Made by a program: the position numbers and the translations under genes. 64,000 nt of DNA from Cyanodermella asteris (taxonomy: Eukaryota; Ascomycota; Lecanoromycetes; Ostropales; Stictidaceae): the NCBI GenBank assembly GCA_900618795.1, contig UYJD01000008.1, positions 536,233 through 600,232 on the forward strand, read 5' to 3'. Numbering within the stretch: position 1 is the stretch's first letter; each line of letters starts with the position of its first letter. Under the pieces are notes generated by a model that was not told the origin of the DNA, did not search any database, and saw only the letters and a list, made by a program, of their open reading frames with translations. Of the stretch, positions 25,101 to 37,600 are shown one piece after another.

Positions 25101-28100
25101 AGAGGAGTTGTAGCGAAGCCCCATTCCTCAGCACCAAGCAGACAGGCGATGGCGACGTCCCGACCAGTTCGGATCTGACCATCGGTCTGGACGATGACAC
25201 GACCACGAAGGTCGTTCAACACCAGAGTCTGATGGGTCTCAGCGAGACCAAGCTCCCAAGGAAGACCGGCGTACTTGATACCGGTCCATCGGGAAGCACC
25301 AGTACCACCGTCGTGACCAGAGATCAAGATATGGTCAGCCTTGGCCTTTGCGACACCGGAGGCGACGATACCGACACCGGTCTCGGAGACAAGCTTGACA
25401 GATACACGCGAGCGCGGGTTGCTGCACTTCAAGTCGTAGATGAGCTGCTTCAAGTCTTCAATGGAGTAAATGTCGTGGTGGGGAGGCGGTGAAATCAGAC
25501 CAACACCAGGAGTCGAATGACGAGTGCGAGCGATAGGTCCAGAAACCTTGTGGCCAGGAAGCTCGCCACCCTCACCGGGCTTAGCACCCTGGGCCATCTT
25601 GATCTGAAGCTCATCGGCGTCAGCGAGGTAGTTGGAAGTGACACCGAAACGGCCAGAGGCAATCTGCTTGATCGACGAGCGCATGGTGTCGCCGTTCTCG
25701 AGGATTTGAGAACGCTCAGGGTCCTCACCACCTTCACCGGTGTTCGACTTGCCACCAAGACGGTTCATTGCGACAGCCAAAGTAGAGTGAGACTCCATGG
25801 AGATAGATCCATAAGACATGGCACCAGTGACGAAGCGGCGAACGATCTCGGTCCAGGGCTCGACCTGGTCAATTGGCACAGCAGCGCGCCGGTCAAAGTC
25901 AAAGTCAAGCAGACCACGGAGAGTGCACTCCTTGATGCGCTCGTACTCGGCAAGCGAGTAAGCCTCGTAGCTCTTGTCGTTCTTGGAGCGAGCAGCGTCC
26001 TGAACGTTGGCAATAGCTGTAGGGTCGTTGATGTGAGGCTCACCACCATCACGCCAATGGTACTCTCCAGACTCCGCGAGACCAGGAATTTGACGAATAT
26101 CGCGGGATGGGAATCCCAATTCGTGCAGCGCAATGCCATCCTGGGCGATGATCTCAAACGTGACACCCTTGATTCGGGTGGCAGTTCCAGTGAAGCAGCG
26201 GTCGACAACACTGTCGTCAACACCAAGAGCCTCGAAAATCTGGGCACCCTTGTACGACTGCAGGGTAGAAATACCCATCTTGCTCATGACCTTGAGGATA
26301 CCGCCATCGCAAGAGTACTTGTAATTGTTCACGATCTCGTCATCAGACAAATTCTTGCGAATGAGGCCCTCGCGGTTCATCTTCATGATACACTCGAGTG
26401 CGAGGTAGGGGCAGATGGCATCAACACCATAGCCGACGAGCACACACATGTGGTGGACTTCACGAGCTTCAGCGGTCTCGACAACCAAAGCCGCCCTAGA
26501 CCTCCATTTGTTGCGAACCAGATGGTGGTGCACCAGGCCGGAGGCAATCAATGAAGATACCGACACGCGGTCAGCAGAGGTGGCGCGATCTGTGAGGACA
26601 ATGATCTTGTTCTCTGCTTCAATAGCGGCAGATGCCTCTTCGCAAATTTCGTCAAGCTTCTTGATGTAGCCAGCGACACCCTGCTCCTTGGGGAATGTAA
26701 TGTCAATTGACTTGATGGTCCATGTCCTGTACAGCTTGCCGATGTTCATCAAAGCGTTGAACTCTTTGAGTGACAGGATCGGGGAAGGGAGGTTCAATCT
26801 GTGGCACTGCGACGAGTCCATCTCCAGCAGGTTGCCCTGGGGTCCGACATAGCAAGAGAGAGACATGACGATGGCCTCACGGATAGGATCAATTGGAGGG
26901 TTTGTGACTTGTGCGAAAAGCTGGCGGAAGTACTCATACAGCAGTCTCGGCTGCTGAGCAAGGCATCCAAGTGGAGCATCGTTGCCCATGGAACCCAAGG
27001 CTTCCTTGGAGTCTGCGGCCATGGGACCAAGCAACAAACTGACCTGCTCGAAGCTGTAGCCAAAGGCCTTCAATCGCGGGTCCGCCTGAACGTTGGCCTC
27101 GTCAATTGTGTAGCTCAGATCGGTCTGGTTTGACTCGAGCTTCTCAACGATCTTCGGCAAAGTGATCAATTCCTTGTCCAACCAGGCTCGGAAGTTTTGT
27201 CTGTGCGCAACAGTCTGCTTCAGCTCGGAATCGTCGACAATGCGCCCAGCCTTGGTATCGACAAGCAACATCTTACCGGGCTGGAGACGGCCCTTCTGAA
27301 TGACGCTCTCCGGGTCGATGTTGATCGTACCGACCTCTGAAGCGCAAATGATGCGGTCGTCGTCGGTCACGTAGTATCTGCAGGGACGGAGACCGTTTCG
27401 GTCGAGGTTGGCACCACAGTATCGGCCGTCGGCGAATGTGAAAAGAGCTGGGCCATCCCAAGGCTCCATCTGGCAAGCAGCCCACTCGTAGAATGCGGCC
27501 TTGTCGTCTGGCATGGCCGTGTTGTCCTGCCAAGCCTCTGGAACCAAAAGCATGACTGCCTCGGGAAGCGACAAAACGCCGTTGATGGTGAGCAATTCCA
27601 AGCAATTGTCGAAAGCGGCCGAATCGGATCCACCGTCTTCAATGATAGGATACAATTGCTCCATCTCCTCGCGGAAAAGCTCCGACTTCATGACACCCTC
27701 TCTTGCTCTCATCCAGTTCTTGTTTCCCCGCAACGTATTGATTTCACCATTGTGAGCAGCCCATCGCAGCGGCTGAGCACGGTCCCACGATGGGAATGTG
27801 TTTGTGGAGAAACGAGAGTGGACCAGGGCGAAATGGGCCTCATAGTCAACATTGACCAAATCGTGGAAGTACTGGTAGACTTGGACAGGCGCAAGCTGGC
27901 CCTTGTAGACAATGTTTTTGTTCGAGAGGGAGCAGAGGTAGAACCAGTTGTGCAGACCAATGGTGTGGGTGGCACGCTTTCGTAGAACGTACAGCTGTCT
28001 CTCAAACTGACGCTCATCAAACTTCTCCGGGTCCGTCTCCTGCGGCTCTTTTCCATCGCCATATGCGCTTTTCAGCACGACGAAAGGCTGCAGAATAGAC

Positions 28101-28689
28101 GGCTCGCGAGAAAGGGCAGCTGGACCGAGCAACGTCGAATCCTTGGGCACCTCTCGCCACCCCAGCACGCGCAGGCCGAGCTCTGTTGCGATGTTCTCGA
28201 GTTGTTCGACAGATTCCTTCAGAGTCTCCTCGTCAGGCTTGAAAAACAAGTTTCCTGTAGCATACTGTCCGGGCGGGGGGAGCTTCCAACCAGTCTCCCG
28301 CTCGAAGTTCTTGATGAAGAACTTGTGCGGGATCGAAGTCATGACACCGGCGCCATCACCGTCTCGTGCGTCTGACCCGACCGCACCACGGTGGGTCATG
28401 TTGCACAGCAGATTGCGAGCATCGCTGACGATCTTGTGGCTCGCCTTGCCCTTGATATGGCTGCAGTGTCTGTTAGCCCAAACATGATTTTTTGCCATCG
28501 GCGGAGCACTCACGCGGCGAAACCGACACCGCAAGCATCTTTTTCGAGCTCGGGATCGTACAGACCCTGCTTGACCGGCAGGGCACCGGCCCAAGAGCGG
28601 TTCTGGGGCGATTCGTCGTACTGATAGACAGCGGCCGGGGTGTCGTCTTCTACTGGTTGGGGTCCATAAATATCCTCCAAGAGGGCCAT
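22144..28689 (-). CDS. GLT1: NADH-dependent glutamate synthase (GOGAT)
   Basis: Large enzyme that transfers the glutamine amide to 2-oxoglutarate, giving two glutamates, with NADH as reductant. Exons are 28689..28514, 28460..23547 and 23491..22144 on the minus strand, giving 2145 residues, the normal length. Residues 1-52 form a short propeptide; Cys53 in KDACGVGF is the amidotransferase nucleophile exposed after cleavage. The central synthase part has the 3Fe-4S cysteines in [12 protein letters not shown]. The C-terminal reductase part has the 4Fe-4S cysteines CMDCGVPFC and CP, the FAD motif [14 protein letters not shown] and the NADH motif [11 protein letters not shown]. Both introns have CTAAC branch sites. 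An in-frame start 40 codons upstream (28809) would add residues not typical of the family. Works with glutamine synthetase in ammonium assimilation. Confidence 0.96.
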
Positions 28690-31600
28690 TCTACGGACTG
28701 GCGACCGTTTGATGGGGTGATGAAGGGGGCTCGAGGGAGATTCTCGCCGGTCACGAATGTTTAAGCCGGGAATCCTCGGGCGGGCAGACGTCGTGTCCGG
28801 GATGGCCACGGACAGAGGGTCACAAAGGAATGCAGCGCGGTCAAAGGGTGACGGAGGGCACTCGTGGGCAAGTCTTGGGGTCTTCCGGCGTGTGGAGCTG
28901 CAGAAGACGCTGTATCAGGGAGCGTGAAGCTGGCAGTGAGGACGAGCAGAGGCGAAGGGGAAAATAATGGGAGCAGGCGACGAGGGCGGCGGAGGTAGGC
29001 GGGTGGGCTGTGGAAATAACTGTCGGCCGGGAATCTGGTGTACGGACAGACCACACATCTGCTGTCCACTCCAGGCTACGCAGGCACAGCACGACCACGC
29101 GGAATCGAGGCAATAATCGGCCAGCTCGCCTGTCACAGCACAGCGCAGCACAGCATGAATAATTGTTGCTCCGCGACAGTCTACGCGGCGGTGGAGTCGG
29201 GGCCCGTACACCTAACCACCGCGTTTCCGGGCAGTCGACTCGACTCCAGTCTGCTCCACCACAGGCGGCGCGGGGCTGGACCTGGAGCTGCGTCTGGCTG
29301 AGGATGGAAAAGGCTTGCTGCTTCCAGCGTTACCTAGCTACCGGTCGCAATTCTGCTGCAACAGCATGCAGCTCAAGCTTCGAGATCTCCTGCGCTGGGA
29401 GGCAGAGATGCAGAGCTAAGGCTCAGATAACGACCCCACCGCTGCTCATCCCACGAATCAGGAGCTGCTGAAGCTCGATGACAGGAATGAGCTGCAAAAT
29501 CTTTTTGCACGCCGACTTCGCTGCGGCCGACATCCACCACTCCCGGACAGCCCGCGCTTCCTACTGCACCCGGTGCGGCGACCCGCCTGCTCAAATTGTC
29601 ACTCTGCTCTGGCCACGGTGAGCACTCGAAGCGATCCTGCGTCGCATTCTCCCTCTGTCTTCGAACCTCTGCGTGCATCGGGACTCGTCTTGGAATCGAG
29701 CGACACTTGGCGGCGAGTCGTGGGCTCCGAGACTTTCCTCCGCACCAACAAATCCGTGACATGTGCCATGACTTCATCCAACCCAAGCGACGTCAACGCA
29801 GACAGCAGGTCGTCCCCGGCGTGCGTTTCCAACGGCCGTGTGCGACCGCCTTATCGCACACCTCTGCCGGCGTCAGAGAGCTGCTGGCTGGCAGACCCTG
29901 CAGGGATGAGCCTCGTTGAGAGACGTCCAGCGTGTTTGAGCTCCTCGGGAGTGTGCAGCTCTCCGTGGAGCCCCGTCGACTAGGGTCCGCGATTATCTAC
30001 CTTGGGCAGAATAGCGACCCTCCCGTCCCAAGCAGCAGACAGATGATCTTGAAGCTTGGCCGTCAGCAGTAGTACCCCACAATGCAACGACACACGAAAT
30101 CCCAGACTCGTCTGCGTCACCAAAACCCTGCCAAAATCCTTTTCTGGCGCGTGCTGTCTGCCGGCCGCCCTGACTGGCCACAGAGACTGCTGGTAGCGTT
30201 CGTTAGCGCCGCGCACCAATGCGTGGGCGGGTGCGCCGCAGAAGCATGGCGCCGAAACCGGTCAGGATCTCCCGTTTCGTGCCGACCTTTGGGACGTCTC
30301 GTCGGCTCTCCAATGGGGCACCTCAAAGCTGGGAGACCAAGGTATCTTGGCCGGCAAAGCCAGTTGACATGTCCACACAGCATCTTCGTGCCGTGGCAAT
30401 TGACTTAAATTGGACCGAAATGGCTCTGAAGATAGACATGTATCACCAAGCAAACTGGCAACGACGTTACAGTAGTCAATGAACTTGTATATTTGTGGAA
30501 AGCTCTTCGGGTAAAGATACCCAACGTGAAGACACCTCATGCGGAGTCAGACAGTACGTCGCAAGCTCGAGCAGATTACCACAAGCGCAGAATACTTACC
30601 AGCGACACGGTGAGCAATGGTAAGCTGAGCCGTCTCATGGCGGACGCTGGTGCGTCGACCTTACCCCGGACGGCAAGTACAACAAACAAGGCGAATCTTC
30701 GCGTGCACCCTTGACTTTCGCCAAAAGACCGTTGCCACGCTGCCAACAAACAAAGCCATAATCTGACGTGAGATGCAGGTTAAATCTCACCTAGCCCGAG
30801 CCTTCCGGCGCGTCCCACCACCCTACCTACAACGACGTGCCCTCTCGAGCAACCTGGACAGGTCATCGAAAGGCGTGACATCCTTCGGTGCTCCCTGAAC
30901 CTGAACGGCGGTAATCGTGAACTCATAGCGCCATGGTCGGGCCGTGATCCAGGCACCTTGCAACAAGCACGCCTTGGCCACGAACTCTAGTTTGTGTCGT
31001 AGAAAAGCCTCTTGCCCTCTGATGAGGTTGCTGCTCGGAGAAACCTCATGGGATCACCACCGAGCCCGACTTGCATCTCTTGGCGTCAGAGACGGTGAAG
31101 GAGAAGCTTCAAGGCAGCAGAAAGCAAGTGGCCAGGAATCATGTTTGACTGGGACGGCGACTTGCAAATCCGGGGTCGATGCCTCGATGGTGCGATTTCT
31201 CCTGCAGGCTGGGCAGCATGCCGTAGCGACTGTTACCTTCCGCGCCTTGGAGACTGGCTTGGCTTGCAGAAAGGTGCTCGTCTGGTCTGGGTCTTTCGGA
31301 TAGGGCACACGTTCCGTTTGAGACTGAAGTTACGAGTACGTGGTACGCGAAATTAAACCTTCGGAAGGTGTAGGAAGGAGGCTAAAGATGTCCCGTGTGA
31401 GCATGCCAGACCTCAACGCCGATTACCCACGAGGCCGTTGAAGTTTACAATGATTATACTGGCGTCTGTAGCTCCAGCCACATGGATTTACCTGAGCGGT
31501 CGGTAGAGACGAGGCAACGTCGCATGTAAGGCGGGCTGGGAGAAGTCCTGACAGGAACATCTAACTACATACCTACAAGAGTAGGTGTGCTGACACTGTC

Positions 31601-32785
31601 AGACGAACCGAGGTACCGACGCATAGAAGCACCTTGACACGTAGCTCTACTACTACTCATGTACGTACCCGTACAAGTACTTGTAGAAGTAGCTTCACAA
31701 AGGCATTCAGTGATAACCGACGCAACGACTTCCCGGCTTCGGATTTTCCGGGCGCTCAATCAGTGGCGGAAGGAGCCAAAATGCGACTCCCAGATGTCCA
31801 GTGGGGCAGCACAAGACATCGAGACCCAGAAGACAAACAACAACCATTTGAGACCTCACCATGGCTCCGGGGGGCGCGGGAATCGGGATCGGGCAGGTAC
31901 GTCGGGTCCAAAGCAAGTCAACCACGCCAAAGACCCCCCATCCTTCAAACGGTCAGAAACCATTATCGGGCGCCATAACATGGGTATGTACAGTGATTTT
32001 CGAGCAATCATCGGCGGTTGGAAGTAAGGAAGGAAGGTTTCCGATTCTAAAACATATTCCATGAATCATGATTATTGCAAGAAGACAGCCGTCTCGTGTT
32101 GCGGCCCGCCGCCGCCGCCAGATTTGCGCGCGGCTGAAAGATAAGGTTGATGTCGAAGGTGGTTGCATTCCCACGATTTCAGTTTTGGGAATGCCGATGA
32201 CTGGATGGATACAAGCTTGGTATGGGCACTTTGTCAGGGCTGCACGAGCTTCAGTACTGAATTGAGAGATTTGGTGGGAAGTGGAGGAGACAAATGCAAA
32301 TGCAATTTTGTAGCTATAAGAAAGTCATGGTAAGTAAATATTTTACGTGTGCTGAAATTTGATCGTGCAGCAAGGACCGGCTCGACAGCCTCTGGGCTCA
32401 CCACTCTGCGAAACTACTGTCATCATTTACTTGACAGGCTCGATTGAACGCAGACGTGCGCTTCCGCTCCAGCCACTCGATTATTTCTTCCTCTACACCA
32501 GAGCACGGCGTGGGGGTCGATGATCGATGCTAACGAGCACGCGGTCGGTGAAAATGTCACTGTCCCGACCGACCAACCCTGAAGTGCAGAAAAAACTGGC
32601 TTTCTTGGACGCACCGAAGACATTCACGCAGCGTTCGAGATATGCAGACACCAAAGAGCTGACTGGCGGTGGCACAAATATCACCATTTCTACAAATATT
32701 TTCTAGCTCCGAGCTTCTCGCTCTTCCCCCCTGTCCTTCATGGCCATGCTTCAATCCCACTTTCCTGTGCCCAACATGCAGGAGC
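28690..32785. other. 4-kb stretch without recognisable genes
   Basis: Begins with the GLT1 promoter. Open frames of 60-140 codons occur on both strands (for example 29573..29983, 30944..31303 and 31634..31978), but they overlap one another, have odd composition and show no known domain. No inverted terminal repeats, polymerase or transposase motifs were seen. Around 31.6 kb there is a cluster of short palindromes, listed separately. Confidence 0.4.
31660..31700. repeat. cluster of short palindromes
   Basis: Within 40 bases occur GTACGTAC, the perfect 12-base palindrome ACAAGTACTTGT and the small hairpin GAAGTAGCTTC. The central word CAAGTAC is the same as in the 12-bp arrays elsewhere in the window. 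Function unknown. Confidence 0.45.
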
Positions 32786-33207
32786 TTAGGGTTTGGTGCT
32801 GCCCCATCTCACGCACTTGATGCGGCGGCTGTCACCACTGCGTCCGTCCAGGTTGACGCAAGGATGGCTGTTGTCGTTGTCCCATCTGCCGATCAAGTTG
32901 CCGGTGCATCCTCCGCCGTCTCTGTTCTTGCCATCGAAGTAATACCACGGGCCGGAGGCGAAGTAGACCGAGTGGCTCGTGTCATCCATGGTCACGTCAA
33001 CGTTGAAATTGCTCGTGTGTTCGTACGAGGCGGTTCCTTGGGCGCTGGAAGAGGTCAGATGGGACAAACAGATTTGACACAGCTCGAGACCTACCAGTTG
33101 CCGCTCGAGAACTCGTTCGCCTTGCGGTTGGCACGAGGAAGGACGGTGGAGGCGGAAACGCTGGCTCCGAGAGCAATGAGGGTGGTGAAAATGATACTTG
33201 AATGCAT
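32786..33207 (-). CDS. small secreted protein, 123 aa, 4 Cys
   Basis: Unrecognised family; candidate secreted effector-like protein. Exons on the minus strand are 33207..33095 and 33044..32786, with a 50-base intron (donor GTAGGT, acceptor TTCCAG). The product has 123 residues. Residues 1-19 form a signal peptide (hydrophobic IIFTTLIALGASVSA); a basic LPRANRKA stretch follows that could be a kexin-type processing region. The mature part has four cysteines at 38, 84, 100 and 115 and is rich in Gly, Asp, Ser and aromatic residues (SGPWYYFDGKNRDGGG). Cys38 is created by the splice, so it is absent from the unspliced frame. A TATATAAAGG box lies about 150 bases upstream on this strand. Seen: signal peptide, spaced cysteines, splice sites and TATA box. 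Inferred: secretion. Confidence 0.78.
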
Positions 33208-34686
33208 TGTGCTTGAATTCGAGAGGAAAAGCGTCAAAGTTGGGTTGAGGTTTGTCCGGCTAGCGGGAATGAATGTGGAATCTGGGAATGCTCAAGATTG
33301 TGGAAGTGATGGTGAATGATGGAGAAGAGAACAGACTGACTGGAAGTACAGAGCCTTTATATACAAGATGTTTCTGACAGCAAGAGCAGGTTGAGAGCCA
33401 GCTCTTACTAGTCGGCAGTAACTCACGTTGCAGTGATTCTGCCGTCAAGGGCTGTGCTTGCGGTTTGAAGCGGTGCTGTATCATGTTGAAATCCTCGACG
33501 TCGGTACGAGACACCACTTCCATCATCTTCAAGCTGCCCGTTATGGATCACAATTGCACCTCAACTTCCGGATGAGGTTGTCCGACACATTCAAGCTCCA
33601 CTGACAGGATCAATGGCACCACAATGACGGGCTCGATCGTTTGGCCACCAATGGGAATTCTCGGTCGAGAAGTTCTCTGCAGAACCAGCATATATTGTGG
33701 ATGAGGCTCGAAAATGCGTGAGAGCGATATCCACAGTGTCAGCACGGCACAGCAGTATCAAGATCAACCGATCTTGTGGAAACGGTCTCAGAGCAACATG
33801 GGGCAGGTAGCAGGACACCTTGGCAGGTTGTTGACGCTAAAAGCAGATCCAGGATCTGAGATCCTTGCTGCGGGAAGGGAGAAAGAGGCTCATGTTGCAG
33901 ACTCATTTTACTGCCTGGTCTAAATGAAGTGGTCCTTGGATCGTGAGAGGTTGAGGACGCGAGATGGATTCAAAGCGACGAGGCCAATGAACGCCATCCG
34001 CCAAGCCTCAATCTGTGGCGCTTTTGCTCGGTGCGGCTGAAGTCAGCCGCCATCGCGTCAGGATGAGACGCTGGGTGTGTCCTTCATTGCGAGAGAGCAC
34101 CTTCTCCTCAGACCACATCTATCCTCCGGATGCCAATCAGTCTCGGACATGCGCCGATATTCCGAATGAGCTCAAAATCTTGCCCTAACAGTTCCCCAGA
34201 CCCGGTATGCTGTATGCTGAACTGCAGCATATACTGACGCCTGGTCCTGAGGTCGGGCTAGATGGGCCAGTTAGTCCTCGAATAGGTCAAAGTCCGGGTT
34301 ATTCTTAGGCGCAGGTACTTTCATTCCATATGATGCGCGCCTGAGCCACCCTGGTATGTATCTGGCGCAGTATACGGCAGGAGAGTCAAGGAGGGACCTC
34401 CTTAAATACTTAGGTGAGGGCTTGGCTAAGGTCTTCGGCGACTGCTTGCATGAGTAGCTGAGTGAGCGCATGGATGGGTGATCAAGTGGGTGCATGGATC
34501 GCTGTCTTGCAGGATACTCACGCAAATCCTCTGTCTGGGTCCCTAGCTGTTGCCGAAGGTCTTTCATTAACAGATATAACATTCGGCTCGAGTTGCATGG
34601 CTAACAGTTGGCCTGTTCGTAACAAATAGACTGTAATATACATCAGCAGCCAAAGCAGCTCGCCAACAGGATCGTCTGCTGAACGC
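33208..34686. other. intergenic region between small secreted protein and SIP3
   Basis: About 1.5 kb. The left end holds the promoter of the small secreted protein (TATA box at 33354..33363 on the minus strand). An imperfect inverted repeat built on GTATGCTG and CAGCATATAC lies near 34210. No gene is supported; 34271..34582 on the minus strand has no domain. Confidence 0.4.
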
Positions 34687-37600
34687 TCAGAAAACTCGTG
34701 CTTGAGGTATCCGGGCCTCTACCGCCCTGCAACTGTCACAAAACTCCGCCAGCCCTCCCTTCACGCTTTCCAAGCTTTCAATTTCGCTCACGTTCTTTTT
34801 CGCAAGCATAGCTTCCACCTTTTTGCAGCGCTTCGTCTCATCTTGCACCCACGTCTCCCAGTGCGAATACACCATCTCGCTCTCGATGCGATTCACAACC
34901 CGCATTGCCACAAGTAGATCATGCCGATAAATGCCCATTTGCTCCCGTGTCTTGCGCAGACGTTGCGCTGCCGGTGAAGTGAAAATGAGCGATGACTTCG
35001 GCACGTCCATGGAATCAAAAGCCGCTTCTTCGAACATGCGGTGGCAGAGGCTTTGGTCGTCAAAGTCCCAATGCGGATCAATTCCCGTAGCCTCGGGAAG
35101 GTCGTAGACACTGATGGCCTTGTTCATGAGGAGGTCGGGCCCAATTCCGAGACGTCGCATGTGCTTGCCCGCACTGACTTCACTCCACCAAGCACCTGCC
35201 CCTGATGCCGAGAATAGTAAGTTGAATAAGAAACTCACGACAAGCATTGTTAGTAGCAAGTACTGTGCTTTCAGTGCACCTAGCACTGCGCGAGTTCCAT
35301 CCCACAGCACCGACAACACGTTGTTTGTGCAGCGTTGGATGAATCTGCCCCAGGCGCGAAAGAACAGCTGAAGCAGGGTTCTTTGCTTGATCGGACGATA
35401 CTGCAAGTTCATGCCAGCAGCGCTACCCTCTCCGAATTCTGTGACGCTCTTCACCTGCCCGACTGGTCCGAAGATCTGCACTGCTTTCTTTGTATGGCTG
35501 TGAGCACCCAGTTTGCGCACCTGATCAATAGCGATGTCCAAGAGGTCTCGAGCGTCGGGTTCAAGGACCCGCAAGGCGTAGTTAGTAATGAGAGTTTTCG
35601 CTATTCCAGTCATTGGCTTTTTGTTCCACTCGATCGTTGTGTAGACTGCCAATCGACAGCGTGATTTCGACAAATATGTAATGACAATCTTGGTGACAAG
35701 ACTGTAACTTTTCGACAGGGGCAAGAACCACGGGTACTTCCTGTCTGTCACAACATAGCACAGATGATCGTTGAATACGTCAATGATCTGAGCGTCAGTG
35801 ACTGAGACGTTATTTATCGTGTATTCGAAGCCGCGGCGTAGATGGTTCTTGTCCTCGGCTTTGGTCCACGGACCCTGCTTAATGTTTTGGGCGCGTTTCT
35901 CATGGTATAGGAGCTGGCATACAGCACTTCGGTCGCCGAACAAAACGTGGAAAAGCGCTTTTGGACTGACATCGAAGTCTTTGGCCACCACAGGTTCAGA
36001 CAAGCCACGCGGAGTATAGACGACCGGCTTGCTGGGTAGCTTGAACTTGATATCCAAGCTATCACGATTTGTACCACCCCTGAGACCCGTCAGATCACGA
36101 TCGATGCTGACTCTGGCGCCCATATCACGACTGGTGCGAGGTCCATCGAAGCGTCCATATCGATCAACTGGCGTCCCGCTATCCCAGCGCTCTCCTTCGG
36201 ACGACTGTTCGGGTTTCTCGCTCTCCATCTCGGTCAGAGCTCGGAGTAGATCCTCCAAGCTGTCGGCATTTTCAGCACGCGCATTCTCAAGGAGAAGATT
36301 CATTCGTCTTTCAAGAAGCTTCATTGGCTCCAAGAAGGTTTTGATGGTGACGCGAGTGTAATCGATTTTCTCATGCTTTAGATGAAGAAAGATGAAATCG
36401 CTATCCCGACCGGGCGCGGAAGTTATTTCCACGATAGTCTTGAGACCGAATCCCGTCACGAGGATGAAGCCGAGGAAATTTGAGTAGAAGTACACGCCGC
36501 GTTCGGTGACGTATACACGACCTGGAAACTCTCGTTGGTCGCCATCGCTTGTACCGGCGCTCCAACTGGCACGGAAAACAAGGACCACCTTCTCATCAGG
36601 TGTGACGTTTGGAAACAATAGCTTGAACTGTGCATCTTGCGCTTTGAGCTGGGCTGGATAGTTGTATGGATAATCTGTCGATGTGATGACCGCTCTTTTG
36701 AGCTCGCCGGCATCGCCGTCTAGACTAACAGTCTTTCTGTGTACGATCGGTAGTGCGTTTTGCGCCGTTGTTGAGGCCTGCTTGTCTGCACCAGGGGCTT
36801 TCTCGGTGGCTCTTCCTGAGAGAGGGGCTTCCGATACAGTACTGAAGTCCTTGCTCGTCTCAACATGCGGGCTTACGCGTTCTTTGACCTCGCCACGTTC
36901 GACTCGGCTTGCGAAACCCCAGGAAGAGCTACCCCAGACGTTGGCTAGCATACCACTGGGCAGACCTGTCGATCCTCCCACCTTGCCTGTCGACAATGTC
37001 TGTTCTCCATTGACCATAACAGCAATGGCGCTGAGGTCGGTAGGATTCGGGGGCGTTGCTAGTGTCGATGGAGCTAATGTACTTGGTGGTAAAGCTGCTA
37101 GAGCTGTCGCCGCTGCGGCCGCGCGAGGTGCTAGAGTTGAGACACGGGAAATGTGCTGGTCTGGAATTGGGGAAGGTGGAACAACCGCTGGACCTATGGG
37201 CATACTGCCATGTGCAGCTGAAATCATGCTCGCGATACCACCGCCGGCAGGGCTAGTGCCGGAGCGATCTGACTTGAGCTTGGCTATCAGACGCTCGGCT
37301 CTGTCCCGCCCACTACTTTCTTCAAGAGCCGTGGAGCGACGAGCAGCAGTCACATCGAAACTACCACGTGCTGCCAGTGTTTCCGAAGGGTTGGGGCTCA
37401 AACCACCTGTCATGGCTCGGTCGTGAAGGTCCTCCTGCTGACCTTCGATACCGACAGCGGAAAACTCGGGGACGACAGGCGCTGACACCGCAAAGGCAGG
37501 GTCAAGAGCTTGAGCGCTGCCGGTAGACGAATCGGTAGAGCCAGGATCTTCGAGCGCCTTCTGTTTCGCAACCTGTATCGAAGCCATCCATTCCGTCATA

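Noticed and set aside
24083-26554. Long plus-strand open frames (469 and 345 codons) inside GLT1
   Set aside because: They are antisense to the conserved synthase domain and are explained by codon bias there.
29373-29983. Overlapping open frames on both strands left of 30 kb
   Set aside because: Composition is rich in Arg, Ser and Cys as expected of random GC-rich frames; no domain or signal peptide.
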